In this document: positions 1-7,439 of the stretch, piece after piece
Numbering within the stretch: the stretch's first letter is position 1
Layout of the letters: each line of letters starts with the position of its first letter
NCBI GenBank assembly: GCA_025359355.1
Contig: JANYGR010000238.1
Location: forward strand, 1-14,716
Direction of reading: 5' to 3'
DNA from: Bacteroidota bacterium
GTDB lineage: Bacteria; Bacteroidota; Bacteroidia; B-17B0; Aurantibacillaceae
Length of the DNA: 14,716 nucleotides
The notes under the pieces: generated by a model
What the model was told of the DNA's origin: nothing
Seen by the model: only the letters and a program-made list of their open reading frames with translations
The model's database searches: none
Translations under genes and position numbers: made by a program

Positions 1-705
1 TTTTCGGCAACCATGGCTCCAAAAATTAGAGTGTTAGCCGCTCAGTTATTAAAAGAACACGAATCCATCAATATTGCCATTTCCAAGCCAGCAGCGGGTA
101 TTGTGCAACAAGCATACGTGGTATATGATAATCAAAAAGAAAAAATATTACACGAAATTTTAAAAAACGAAGATTATAAATCAATCATTATTTTTTCATC
201 AACGAAAGAAAAAGTAAAAGAATTAGCACAAAGTTTTAAATCGTTAAATTATTCATCTAAAGGTTTTTCGTCCGATTTAGACCAATCAGAGCGCGAAGAA
301 ATTATGCGTGATTTTAAAAACAGACGTTTACGTATTTTAATTGGCACTGATATTTTGTCGCGTGGTATTGATGTTGACGGCATTAGTTTGGTTGTTAATT
401 TTGATGCTCCACCTGATCCGGAAGATTATATACATCGCATAGGCCGTACGGCGCGTGCCGAAAAAGCAGGTGTAGCCATTACATTTATTAATGAAAAAGA
501 TCAACCACGATTTGCACAAATAGAAGCATTAATGGGAATGGATGTTACCAAAATGGAAATTCCAGCAGCTTATGGCAAAGGCCCAGAATATAATCCAGAT
601 GCCAACAAGAAAAAATTTGATAAGCCTAAATCTTTTAATAATAAAAGTGGTGGAAATAAATCGGGAGGAAAAAAACCATTTAGACCCAAACCAAAAACTA
701 GTTAA
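1..705 (+). CDS. DEAD-box ATP-dependent RNA helicase, C-terminal part (5' truncated by window)
   Basis: This is the C-terminal half of an ATP-dependent RNA helicase that unwinds or remodels RNA in the cytoplasm. The frame is open to base 1, and the first codons read F-S-A-T, the helicase motif III (SAT). The ATG at 13 is therefore internal and not the start. The second RecA-like domain follows: motif IV (IIIFSSTKEKV) near 187-219, motif V (TDILSRGID) near 349-375 and motif VI (HRIGRTAR) at 433-456. After about residue 185 comes a low-complexity basic tail rich in Lys, Asn and Gly (for example NNKSGGNKSGGKKPFRPK), typical of RNA-binding extensions in RhlE-like Bacteroidota helicases. The walker A and DEAD motifs lie outside the window. 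The RhlE subgroup is likely but cannot be proven from this half. The gene stops just before repeat copy A. Confidence 0.95.
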   Translation, partial: FSATMAPKIRVLAAQLLKEHESINIAISKPAAGIVQQAYVVYDNQKEKILHEILKNEDYKSIIIFSSTKEKVKELAQSFKSLNYSSKGFSSDLDQSEREEIMRDFKNRRLRILIGTDILSRGIDVDGISLVVNFDAPPDPEDYIHRIGRTARAEKAGVAITFINEKDQPRFAQIEALMGMDVTKMEIPAAYGKGPEYNPDANKKKFDKPKSFNNKSGGNKSGGKKPFRPKPKTS

Positions 706-714
706 TTATTTTGG

Positions 715-886
715 GCTTTGCTTCGGCCGTTTTGAATCACGCCATTTCGTGACTACCGAAATGTTTAAATAAAGATACAATGTTGTTATGCAATTGTAAA
801 GAAAAAATAATTGTCCTCGCGCAGCGACCGCTTTTGCAAAAGCTTTGTTGTCCGCCCGCATTACTGGAGGTGCTGTTAGCGGTTGT
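715..886 (-). repeat. Diverged intergenic repeat, copy A (cassette-boundary repeat)
   Basis: This segment shares its core with copies at ~1570-1757 and ~2176-2360. Bases 756-806 match 2225-2275 at 47 of 51 positions by eye without gaps. Bases 804-815 (AAAATAATTGTC) are identical to 1667-1678 of copy B. The right end (CCGCATTACTGGAGGTGCT) aligns with the right ends of both other copies. It contains a perfect 14-bp palindrome at 830-843 (GCTTTTGCAAAAGC) and a small hairpin, TCACG/CGTGA, at 737-752 that copy C lacks. The left boundary, next to the helicase stop, is uncertain because that end has diverged most. In the direction of the neighbouring genes the repeat follows the lipoprotein gene, whose reading frame runs into it. 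Confidence 0.7.
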
Positions 887-1549
887 TTTTTCTTTTGTCA
901 ATATTGTTTTTATAGCATTTTTATACTCATTGTCATATTTATCAGTTTCATTTTCATATATAACTATATTGAAGTCCTTGATGCTGTCACCTTTTATTTT
1001 ATAAAAACTTTTCCAATTTTGTCCAGACATTACATAGTTGTCAATAAGATTATATTCAGCTAAATAATTTGGATTTTTTATTTCTTCAAAATGTTTAATT
1101 TTCACAAAAGAATCCGTTTCTAGTTTTACTATATAAAGATAATAAGTCAAATTGCTTCTTACGTCTGAAATATTTTGAATTAAAATATCTTTTATTTTGT
1201 CGTTATTATAGTCAACAAATTTAATTTCTTTAGTTTTACTTTCGATTGTGTCAAGATAAATTGGAATTTCTTGTCCGCGAATAATTTTTTGAACTACAAA
1301 AATGTAATTGTAGTTTTCTGTATTGTTGGATTCGTTGTCAATTGGAAATAACTTAATTTTGTAGTTTTTATTGATATAAATAGAATCACAATTTACTTCA
1401 ATGTAATTTGTTTCTTGCTTTAACGTCTCTATACTTTTTTTATTTGTTGTTGTGTCAGTAATCTCAACTAATTTAGTTGTCTTGATGTCGTTACTACAAT
1501 TGAAAAAAAACGCAGAAAAGAAGAAAATATATATTAGAATTCTTGTCAT
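737..1549 (-). CDS. Putative lipoprotein with FG-GAP-like motif; 3' end reads into repeat A
   Basis: No firm family can be assigned. The N-terminus is a hydrophobic segment (residues 4-16) followed by Cys18, so a lipoprotein signal is likely although the residues before the Cys (FFN) are atypical. Near residues 115-126 is DYNNDKIKDILI, a Dx(N/D)xDxxD-type loop as in FG-GAP/VCBS calcium-binding repeats. The layout up to residue ~220 recalls small FG-GAP-like (XAC2610-related) lipoproteins; this is a tentative resemblance. Residues 224-270 are encoded entirely inside repeat copy A and look like translated non-coding DNA. The TAA at 876-878, which matches the stop position of the two sister genes, is out of frame by one base. 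The original product was probably about 223 residues, and a small indel or the insertion context may have lengthened it. The ATG at 1549 lies about 20 nt after repeat B. Confidence 0.65.
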   Translation of the reverse strand: MTRILIYIFFFSAFFFNCSNDIKTTKLVEITDTTTNKKSIETLKQETNYIEVNCDSIYINKNYKIKLFPIDNESNNTENYNYIFVVQKIIRGQEIPIYLDTIESKTKEIKFVDYNNDKIKDILIQNISDVRSNLTYYLYIVKLETDSFVKIKHFEEIKNPNYLAEYNLIDNYVMSGQNWKSFYKIKGDSIKDFNIVIYENETDKYDNEYKNAIKTILTKEKTTANSTSSNAGGQQSFCKSGRCARTIIFSLQLHNNIVSLFKHFGSHEMA

Positions 1550-1569
1550 AATTGCTTTGTGTAAAATAA

Positions 1570-1757
1570 CCGCTAACGTTTTTCAGCTACCAGAAATGCG
1601 GTTCAAGGCATCTGTCAACCGAATACTACTAACAAAGATACTGTGTTCATAGACTTTTGCAAAGCGAAAATAATTGTCTTTCTGGAGCGAATGCTTTTGA
1701 AAATACTTTGATTTCAGACACATAAGTGGTGCAAACCGCATGTTTGGTAATGCTTTA
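1570..1757 (-). repeat. Diverged intergenic repeat, copy B (cassette-boundary repeat)
   Basis: This copy fills the gap between two minus-strand genes. It has imperfect terminal inverted repeats: 1585-1603 (AGCTACCAGAAATGCGGTT) pairs with 1734-1754, whose reverse complement reads AGCATTACC...ATGCGGTT. The inner 8 bp (ATGCGGTT at 1596-1603, AACCGCAT at 1734-1741) match perfectly. The middle is more diverged than copies A and C but keeps AAAATAATTGTC (1667-1678) and AAAGATAC (1634-1641). The stop codon TAA of the preceding gene (1755-1757) directly abuts the repeat end. An ORF start follows about 20 nt beyond the other end. Confidence 0.65.
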
Positions 1758-2153
1758 CTTTCTCAAAGTCCAATATGGGTCGATGTTTTCGCCTGTTGAG
1801 TTTGCAAGGTCTTTTGCAAATTCTTGATAACTATCTCCTTTGTAATTATTGAGTGCTGTTTGATAAAAACTTTTGTCTAATGCAAAATTGTATGAGATTA
1901 TTAATACTTTTTCTAAATAGTCGGATTCGGTCGACCATTTTAAAACAAGAAAATTTTTTATTTTTTCCTTGAATGCACTTTTTGGTTCCTTATAATTATG
2001 CCACTGCTTATCTCCTAGTTCAGTAAGTTTTTCAAGGGTCTCCATTAAGGACTCTTTAATAGAATTTTTTAATACATAATCGAAGAACTCTTCGATTATT
2101 TCTTCGCTCGGGTATTCGCAATACTCATTAATATCTTCAAACTTCTGAATCAT
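1755..2153 (-). CDS. Hypothetical protein, 132 residues, in cassette-like array
   Basis: I do not recognise this protein. It has no signal peptide or membrane segment, so it is probably cytoplasmic. The N-terminal third is strongly acidic (EEIIEEFFDYV near residues 17-27). The rest alternates charged and hydrophobic residues in a pattern that suggests a small all-alpha fold, with aromatic residues near the end (PYWTLRK). Its ATG at 2153 lies about 22 nt from repeat C, and its stop directly abuts repeat B, giving the compact gene-plus-repeat form of a cassette. Size, acidity and context would fit an immunity or accessory protein, but nothing in the sequence proves that. Confidence 0.7.
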   Translation of the reverse strand: MIQKFEDINEYCEYPSEEIIEEFFDYVLKNSIKESLMETLEKLTELGDKQWHNYKEPKSAFKEKIKNFLVLKWSTESDYLEKVLIISYNFALDKSFYQTALNNYKGDSYQEFAKDLANSTGENIDPYWTLRK

Positions 2154-2175
2154 TATCGTCTATGTATAAAATTGC

Positions 2176-2360
2176 ATCTAGCGGTTTTCAGTTAGAACTT
2201 GTGCGGTTTTGGAACACTCGTCTGCCGAAATATTTACATAAAGATACAATGTTGCTATGCAATTGCAAAGAAAAATTAAATCATGCTTTGGCGTGACTAT
2301 CGCTTTTCCAATTGCTGTGATTTCTTCTAGGCTGGGGTAAACCGTGTATTAGGTGCTGGG
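2176..2360 (-). repeat. Diverged intergenic repeat, copy C (cassette-boundary repeat)
   Basis: This is the third copy, between the TPR lipoprotein gene and the 132-residue gene. Bases 2225-2275 match copy A (756-806) at 47 of 51 positions and include the palindrome TGCAATTGCA (2258-2267). The left end (CTAGCGGTTTTCAG) aligns with copy B (CTAACGTTTTTCAG). The right end (ACCGTGTATTAGGTGCT) aligns with both other copies. The inner ends are imperfectly inverted (GTGCGGTTTT near 2201-2210 against AAACCGTGT near 2339-2347). The TPR gene's stop codon (2361-2363) lies 3 nt beyond the shared GCT at 2355-2357. Confidence 0.7.
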
Positions 2361-3278
2361 TTATATATTTTTACTATTTAGTCTTTCTAAAACAATTTCG
2401 TATTCGTCTGCTGGCACTTGAAAACCAATGTCGTGAGCTTTTTTAATATCAATACATCCATTTATTTCGTCATTTAAGAATGTTTTGCTACAACCTCTAT
2501 AGTAATAAAGTTCAGGTCTAATAAATCTGAGAGATTCACTTGTATCAAAGTCACATTTAGCTTCATTATATTTTTTTAAATAAAATTCCGATATACCTCT
2601 ATACAAATACATACTTCCATCATTCTTTCTATTAAGCGTAATATTTTTTAAATCTTCGTATGCACCTTCCATGTCTTGTAATCCTACTTTACACATTCCT
2701 CTAAATAAAATGTGGTCTTTGTTATTTGGTTGAATTCTAATAGCATTTTTAATGTCATTTAACGCCTTATCAAACATACCTAATTGATTATGAGTAACAC
2801 AAGCTATTACAAATATTTCAACATCATTTGTGTCTGTAACACATGCTTTTTCTATGTAAAACAAAGCGCTATCAGTTGCAGCTTTTGAATCCTTATTGTT
2901 TTTCATTAGTTCTCCTATATAGTATTGCCATATCATACTTTTTGAATTATAAATTTTAGCTTTATTTTCCACCCATTTAAGTGATTTATTTAATAGAATG
3001 AAAGCTGTATTGTAATTACCCAAAAAACCTAATTTGTTAGCATATTTGGATATATATTTTACATTTAAAGTGTCAATTTTATATTGAGCCTCTAAATAAT
3101 ATAGCTCATTTACTTTTTTATTTGCCTTTAATGAATCAAACATAACAATGTAAATACTATCACGCATTTTTTGTTTTACAGTTTCTGGTAGATTTTGTGT
3201 ATTTGGTTTTTCGCCTTCTGTACAAGAATTTAAAATTATTAGTAATATGAATGTCTTTATTATAGATTGAATTTTCAT
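2361..3278 (-). CDS. TPR-repeat lipoprotein
   Basis: This is a predicted membrane-anchored tetratricopeptide-repeat protein of 305 residues. I chose the ATG at 3278 rather than the upstream ATG at 3320, because it places a clean lipoprotein signal at the N-terminus: basic start, hydrophobic core (IIKTFILLIILNS) and Cys19. From about residue 60 to the end there are five or so degenerate 34-residue TPR-like helices. The clearest contain GMFDKALNDIKNAIRIQPNN, LYRGISEFYLKKYNEAKCDF and YYYRGCSKTFLNDEINGC, with conserved G, A, Y and P positions. TPR domains bind other proteins or peptides, and the partner is unknown. It is the first gene of the three-gene array in transcription order, and repeat C follows its stop. 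Confidence 0.85.
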   Translation of the reverse strand: MKIQSIIKTFILLIILNSCTEGEKPNTQNLPETVKQKMRDSIYIVMFDSLKANKKVNELYYLEAQYKIDTLNVKYISKYANKLGFLGNYNTAFILLNKSLKWVENKAKIYNSKSMIWQYYIGELMKNNKDSKAATDSALFYIEKACVTDTNDVEIFVIACVTHNQLGMFDKALNDIKNAIRIQPNNKDHILFRGMCKVGLQDMEGAYEDLKNITLNRKNDGSMYLYRGISEFYLKKYNEAKCDFDTSESLRFIRPELYYYRGCSKTFLNDEINGCIDIKKAHDIGFQVPADEYEIVLERLNSKNI

Positions 3279-3334
3279 GTCTATGTATTTATTTCTAATA
3301 ACATTGTACCTAACTACCATATAGGACTAATTTT

Positions 3335-3373
3335 ATCATCCTTATTTGGTTGCTTTAGCAATATAAGGATGAT
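3335..3373. other. Long hairpin at the edge of the cassette-like array
   Basis: ATCATCCTTAT (3335-3345) pairs perfectly with ATAAGGATGAT (3363-3373), and an inner stem TTGCT/AGCAA (3350-3354 with 3357-3361) extends the fold to about 16 bp. On the plus strand it is followed by TTTTT, but no plus-strand gene ends here. On the minus strand, the direction of the flanking genes, A residues follow instead, so it is not a standard intrinsic terminator for the DUF4249 transcript. It may still block or stabilise RNA, or mark the array boundary. Confidence 0.55.
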
Positions 3374-3438
3374 TTTTATAGTCATATTGGTTCTATCAAA
3401 TCTAATTTTTTACTTTTTCGGATAAACCTAATTAAACG

Positions 3439-4251
3439 CTAAGGTTGTTTTACCAACACATACAAGGTATCTGCATTTAACCCCGTAAATATACCATATC
3501 CATTGGTTATACTTGTAGATGGGTTAGTTAAGTTTTGAGAACTCGTATTAGTTTGATCATATAACGTCGCATAATCAGGTAACACATGATATAAAATAAT
3601 ACGATGTCTGCCATAATACTGGAATTCATTTGATCTGATGTCTTGCGTATTAAGTGTTACAGGTTGCTTTCTAAATCTATTTGCAGGTGGCGTAAAATTT
3701 TTGAATGAACGAATAGGAATTAGCGTTCCTGTTTCGATATTTTCTACATAAATTAAATAATAAGATGCATCGGGATTAGCCCAAGTAAAAGTGATAGGAT
3801 CTGGCGGAGTTCCTGTAAATTTCGGAGTGGTGCTATCTTGCTTAGTAATAGCAATTGTTGTGGTTGTTTGCGTTACACTTAGTGGCTTAGTTGGAATGTA
3901 TGTATAAGCTGCAACTTGTTTTTTATTAAACGTAAAAGATAAATCGTAATGAGTTCCTGCTGCTATAGCTGACAAACTATCAATATACTGCCCATTTCCC
4001 AATGGAGTAAGCACATGCGTTAGGTTATTATATGCTACTGTTATTTGCAAATTATTAATATCGTCGGCCGAATATTGAACGCTAGATGAAAAAGGAATTT
4101 GCCTTGTTATATTAACTCTCAAATAATTACCAGGCTCTATATATGCTTCTATTACTGGAGAATCCGTGAACTCTACTGTTTCTTTTTTACAACTCATTAA
4201 GGTTACAAAAAACAAAACGATGATGATGAATGATTGAATTTTTAAACGCAT
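3439..4251 (-). CDS. DUF4249 domain-containing lipoprotein (TonB receptor partner)
   Basis: This is a 270-residue outer-membrane-type lipoprotein of the DUF4249 family, usually encoded directly after a TonB-dependent receptor in Bacteroidota. It is presumed to sit with the receptor at the cell surface; its molecular role is not established. The signal peptide ends in LMSC with Cys21 as the lipid site, followed by KKE. The N-terminal stretch (SPVIEAYIEPGNYLRVNITR, residues ~31-50) is the characteristic DUF4249 opening, and the rest is a Thr-rich beta-sandwich-like sequence. Its ATG lies one base after the receptor stop (TAA-g-ATG), so the two are almost certainly co-transcribed and probably translationally coupled. 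Confidence 0.88.
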   Translation of the reverse strand: MRLKIQSFIIIVLFFVTLMSCKKETVEFTDSPVIEAYIEPGNYLRVNITRQIPFSSSVQYSADDINNLQITVAYNNLTHVLTPLGNGQYIDSLSAIAAGTHYDLSFTFNKKQVAAYTYIPTKPLSVTQTTTTIAITKQDSTTPKFTGTPPDPITFTWANPDASYYLIYVENIETGTLIPIRSFKNFTPPANRFRKQPVTLNTQDIRSNEFQYYGRHRIILYHVLPDYATLYDQTNTSSQNLTNPSTSITNGYGIFTGLNADTLYVLVKQP

Positions 4252-4252
4252 C

Positions 4253-7200
4253 TTATCTTAATTTTAGTGATAGGGTTAAATTTGGTGTTATGCCTAAGTA
4301 GTTAACATTGGTTTCGAGTATGGACCCACTTTGAATAGTGTATGTTTTGTACCATACATTTGTGCGGTTATATAAATTAAATATGGAGAAACCAATGTAT
4401 CCAATTTCTCTTCTTTTTTTATCACCTTTTTCGCCACGTAATAATTTATAGTTAACTGATATATCGCAACGATGATACTCTGGTAAACGTAATCCATTTT
4501 TTGTTGTTACTGTAAAATAATCTTTTGTTGATCCGTCTAACAACGCAATGCTGTAAGCACCTGATGGCGCTGTATAAGGCCTGCCTGTTGCATAAATCCA
4601 TGTAGCCGAAAAATCAAAACGTTTGTATTTGTATAAGAGTACAATTTTAAACTCATGCGTTACATCTTGATTAGCGGGATAGTAACCATCAGAATATACA
4701 TCAAAATGATTGCGCGCTTGACCCAATGTGTAACTTACCCAACCATTCAAATTACCCGATTTTTTTTGCGCCAAAAATTCTATCCCTTTAGAGAAACCAT
4801 AACCATGATAAAAATTTTCATTGTATGTAATACCCGATGGACGTGGATTAAAACGTAAGGAGTACTCTGTTAAATCGCTTAGCTGTTTATAATAACCTTC
4901 GGCACTAAATAAATAATTATTTGTTTCGTAAGATAAACCAGCAATGTAATGTATAGAAGAACTTACAGGTACAGAAGCTCCGTCGGATAATAACCAAAAA
5001 TCTTTACTGCCAGTTAATATATCTTCGCGTGTTACTCTGTTTGCAAATTGATAATACTTTCCCGTAGCGCCCTTTAGCGTTAAGCGTTTGGTAACAGAAA
5101 TTGATACAGAAGCTCTAGGCTCGTAATAATATTGCTTAGTTGTTTCAAAATAACTCGCTCTGATGCCAGGCAAAAATTGCACCTTATCACCAAATAATTT
5201 TGTTTTACTTTGAATGTATCCACCTACCAAATATGCTTTATTTGTTCTATCTAAAATAGTTGATGTGTCATTTTGAGCATAAGTATATTTAATGTCGTAG
5301 TAAGTACCGAAGCCTCCAAATTGCAATTGACTGAATTTAAAAATATCCCATTGATAATCTGATTTAATACTATAATCTTTTAAATTATTATTTTCTAACA
5401 CGCCACTTTTTGTTGTAGTTGTTTCGCCTAATGTATTGGTTAATGTGCGTTGCTGAGATCGATCTCTATCGCTATAATAATTAGAATAACTTAATATTGT
5501 ATTGCCATAAAATTTATCGCTCCACTTTCTCGACCATTTTAAACTACTACCAACATTTCCATATTTTGTAAGATCGGTAGAACTAAAACTAAATGTTGAT
5601 GTTGACGAACCAAATGATGTTGGGCTCGAAGATGAGCTATTATCAAGCTTATCGGTGCCATTAAATATACTTAACGAAATAATATCTCTGCTATTTGGGC
5701 GATACGTAAATTTCCCATTTAAATCATAAAAATAAGAGGATACCGTTGTATTCTGAGAACTTCGTCTGCCTCCTCCTCCTCCCTGACCAGAAGAAGTTGA
5801 GTTGCTATTTTTATTAAAGGTTTTAAAAATTTCATCATAAATAGGTCCTTTGTATGAACGACGAAAAGCCACTACTGACGAAAATTTATTTCCAATAGGA
5901 ATTTCTGCAAACACATTCATACTTAATAAACTCACATCAGCTCCTGCATTTATTTTCTTTTGATTTCCATCTTTACTTGTGATTTCAGTAACGCTGGATA
6001 ATCGTCCTCCAAACTTAGATTCAAATCCGCCTTTATATAATTGAACATCTTTTAGTGCATTAGAATTAAATGCACTAAAAAAACCATATAAGTGATCTAC
6101 TTGATAAACTGTGAATCCATCATATAATACAAGGTTTTGATCGGGTGTGCCACCTCTTACATATAATCCTGAAGAAGATTCGTTAGACGCACTTACACCT
6201 GGCATTAATTGAAAAGAGCGCATCACATCTCTCTCTCCTAAATTTGGTAATTGCTCTAATTTTTTTGGTGTCATTTTTATAGTACTAACATCTGTTTTAT
6301 TAACAAGCACTACATCTTCTCTGATACCAACAACATTAACGGCTTTGAAACTTTGAGCGGAAGGATTTAATTCTATTAAAAAGTTTTTCTTTGGAGTTTG
6401 TGGTGTTAAAAAAATCTCGGTTTTTTCATAACCAACATATTGCACCGTTAAAACTGATGTATCCGTTGGCACTTTTAATAATGTAAAATATCCATCTGCA
6501 TTTGATAAAGACCCATTTTTTATTCCTTTAATTTGAATAGTTGAAAATGGTAAGGCTTCGCCTGTTGCTTTATCCTTAACAATACCAGTAAGTGTGTAAT
6601 TAAAGTTTAGCGCTGGACCAAAATATGTTTTCTGAATTTTAAGAGCAACTGGGATGGAGTCATTCGTTTTCTCTTCCTCTGTATAAAAGGTTCCATACTT
6701 ATCATCTTCTCTTAAAGCCGCATCATCTGCAAATTCTGTTTCTTTAAAATCATCCATAACACCCATGGATGTTAATGCTTTACTAGCTGTATCTATTTTT
6801 GCACTATTTATTCGAACTGTTTTAAATATATCATAAAGATGATTTTCTTTAATATCAGACTCCGTTACTGTATGATCATTAATTTGAAAAAACAAATTAT
6901 TATGTCCATAACTATAATTATAGGTAATTAAAGTAACAAAGGAATTAACGCATTTGAATTTTTCTATAGGATTAATACCATTATTTGGAATATATACTAA
7001 TTGATAATTATAAAACTGCGGAAGATTTTTAAGTGTATCCTTTTCAAATGTTTCAAAAGCTGTTTCGTTGGGTTTGCCCATTACAAATATAAAGGCACGT
7101 TTAGTGGGACTGTAATTATTATTAGGAGAGTAACACACATAACTAAAATAGCATACATTTCCGGGAGAATTAAAACTATATTGTCTCTCCTGTGCTGAAA

Positions 7201-7285
7201 TCGAAGTAACTAAAAGATTAAAACAGAGTATAGATAAAATACACTTTTTTATTTTTAATAATTTTTTTATCCATTTTAGTTCCAT
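4253..7285 (-). CDS. TonB-dependent outer-membrane receptor with carboxypeptidase-like regulatory domain
   Basis: This 1010-residue outer-membrane protein imports a ligand using TonB energy; the substrate is unknown. In order, it has a signal peptide (residues 1-31, ending SISAQ) and an unassigned region (~32-220). A carboxypeptidase-D-like domain follows (~228-306, with TGIVKDKATGEALPFSTIQI), then a plug domain (~317-440, with GLYVRGGTPDQNLVLYDG), then a beta-barrel ending in hydrophobic TLSLKLR. One barrel loop near residues 490-510 is Ser- and Gly-rich (GQGGGGGRRSS), followed by a Ser-rich stretch near 545-570; both are probably extracellular loops. The ~190-residue segment before the carboxypeptidase-like domain is longer than in a standard receptor of this type. 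The gene is downstream of a LytS/LytT-like pair and preceded by a palindrome at 7294-7318. The start codon places the signal peptide correctly. Confidence 0.93.
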   Translation of the reverse strand: MELKWIKKLLKIKKCILSILCFNLLVTSISAQERQYSFNSPGNVCYFSYVCYSPNNNYSPTKRAFIFVMGKPNETAFETFEKDTLKNLPQFYNYQLVYIPNNGINPIEKFKCVNSFVTLITYNYSYGHNNLFFQINDHTVTESDIKENHLYDIFKTVRINSAKIDTASKALTSMGVMDDFKETEFADDAALREDDKYGTFYTEEEKTNDSIPVALKIQKTYFGPALNFNYTLTGIVKDKATGEALPFSTIQIKGIKNGSLSNADGYFTLLKVPTDTSVLTVQYVGYEKTEIFLTPQTPKKNFLIELNPSAQSFKAVNVVGIREDVVLVNKTDVSTIKMTPKKLEQLPNLGERDVMRSFQLMPGVSASNESSSGLYVRGGTPDQNLVLYDGFTVYQVDHLYGFFSAFNSNALKDVQLYKGGFESKFGGRLSSVTEITSKDGNQKKINAGADVSLLSMNVFAEIPIGNKFSSVVAFRRSYKGPIYDEIFKTFNKNSNSTSSGQGGGGGRRSSQNTTVSSYFYDLNGKFTYRPNSRDIISLSIFNGTDKLDNSSSSSPTSFGSSTSTFSFSSTDLTKYGNVGSSLKWSRKWSDKFYGNTILSYSNYYSDRDRSQQRTLTNTLGETTTTKSGVLENNNLKDYSIKSDYQWDIFKFSQLQFGGFGTYYDIKYTYAQNDTSTILDRTNKAYLVGGYIQSKTKLFGDKVQFLPGIRASYFETTKQYYYEPRASVSISVTKRLTLKGATGKYYQFANRVTREDILTGSKDFWLLSDGASVPVSSSIHYIAGLSYETNNYLFSAEGYYKQLSDLTEYSLRFNPRPSGITYNENFYHGYGFSKGIEFLAQKKSGNLNGWVSYTLGQARNHFDVYSDGYYPANQDVTHEFKIVLLYKYKRFDFSATWIYATGRPYTAPSGAYSIALLDGSTKDYFTVTTKNGLRLPEYHRCDISVNYKLLRGEKGDKKRREIGYIGFSIFNLYNRTNVWYKTYTIQSGSILETNVNYLGITPNLTLSLKLR

Positions 7286-7293
7286 GATATGTT

Positions 7294-7318
7294 TTTATCC
7301 AAATTATATTTGGATAAA
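7294..7318. promoter_or_regulatory. Perfect palindrome upstream of the receptor start (operator or 5'-UTR hairpin)
   Basis: TTTATCCAAAT (7294-7304) and ATTTGGATAAA (7308-7318) are perfect 11-bp inverted arms around TAT. The arm edge is 8 nt from the receptor start codon, so as RNA it would fold over the ribosome landing site, and as DNA it has the form of a dimer-binding operator. The regulator is unknown. LytTR proteins usually bind direct repeats, so the adjacent regulator is not the obvious ligand. Confidence 0.5.
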
Positions 7319-7439
7319 TGTATTATGCCATTTCACATTTATGAATCAAAATCGAAGATACGGTCTATTATGGGGAAGAATGGACAAATAGCAACGTCTA
7401 AACATTTTTTAAAACAAAAGTTAACGTTAAAAATTACCC

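Noticed and set aside
780..1063. Plus-strand open frames across the lipoprotein region
   Set aside because: They are antisense to the lipoprotein gene and repeat A, with no sensible start context or protein features.
715..2360. Repeats as canonical integron attC sites (RYYYAAC ... GTTRRRY)
   Set aside because: CGCTAAC and GTTAGCG occur at repeat edges, but the base after GTTAG/before TAAC does not fit the consensus and no integrase gene is in the window; reported only as attC-like.
3279..3320. Upstream ATG at 3320 for the TPR lipoprotein
   Set aside because: It would place 14 charged residues before the lipoprotein signal; the ATG at 3278 fits the signal directly.
5760..5790. Gly-rich codon run in the receptor as a possible frameshift or slippage site
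   Set aside because: The frame is intact on both sides and Gly/Ser-rich loops are common in surface-exposed barrel loops.
7421..7430. 10-bp palindrome TTAACGTTAA between the regulator and receptor genes
   Set aside because: Short AT-rich palindromes of this length are expected by chance in such DNA, and nothing around it supports a site.
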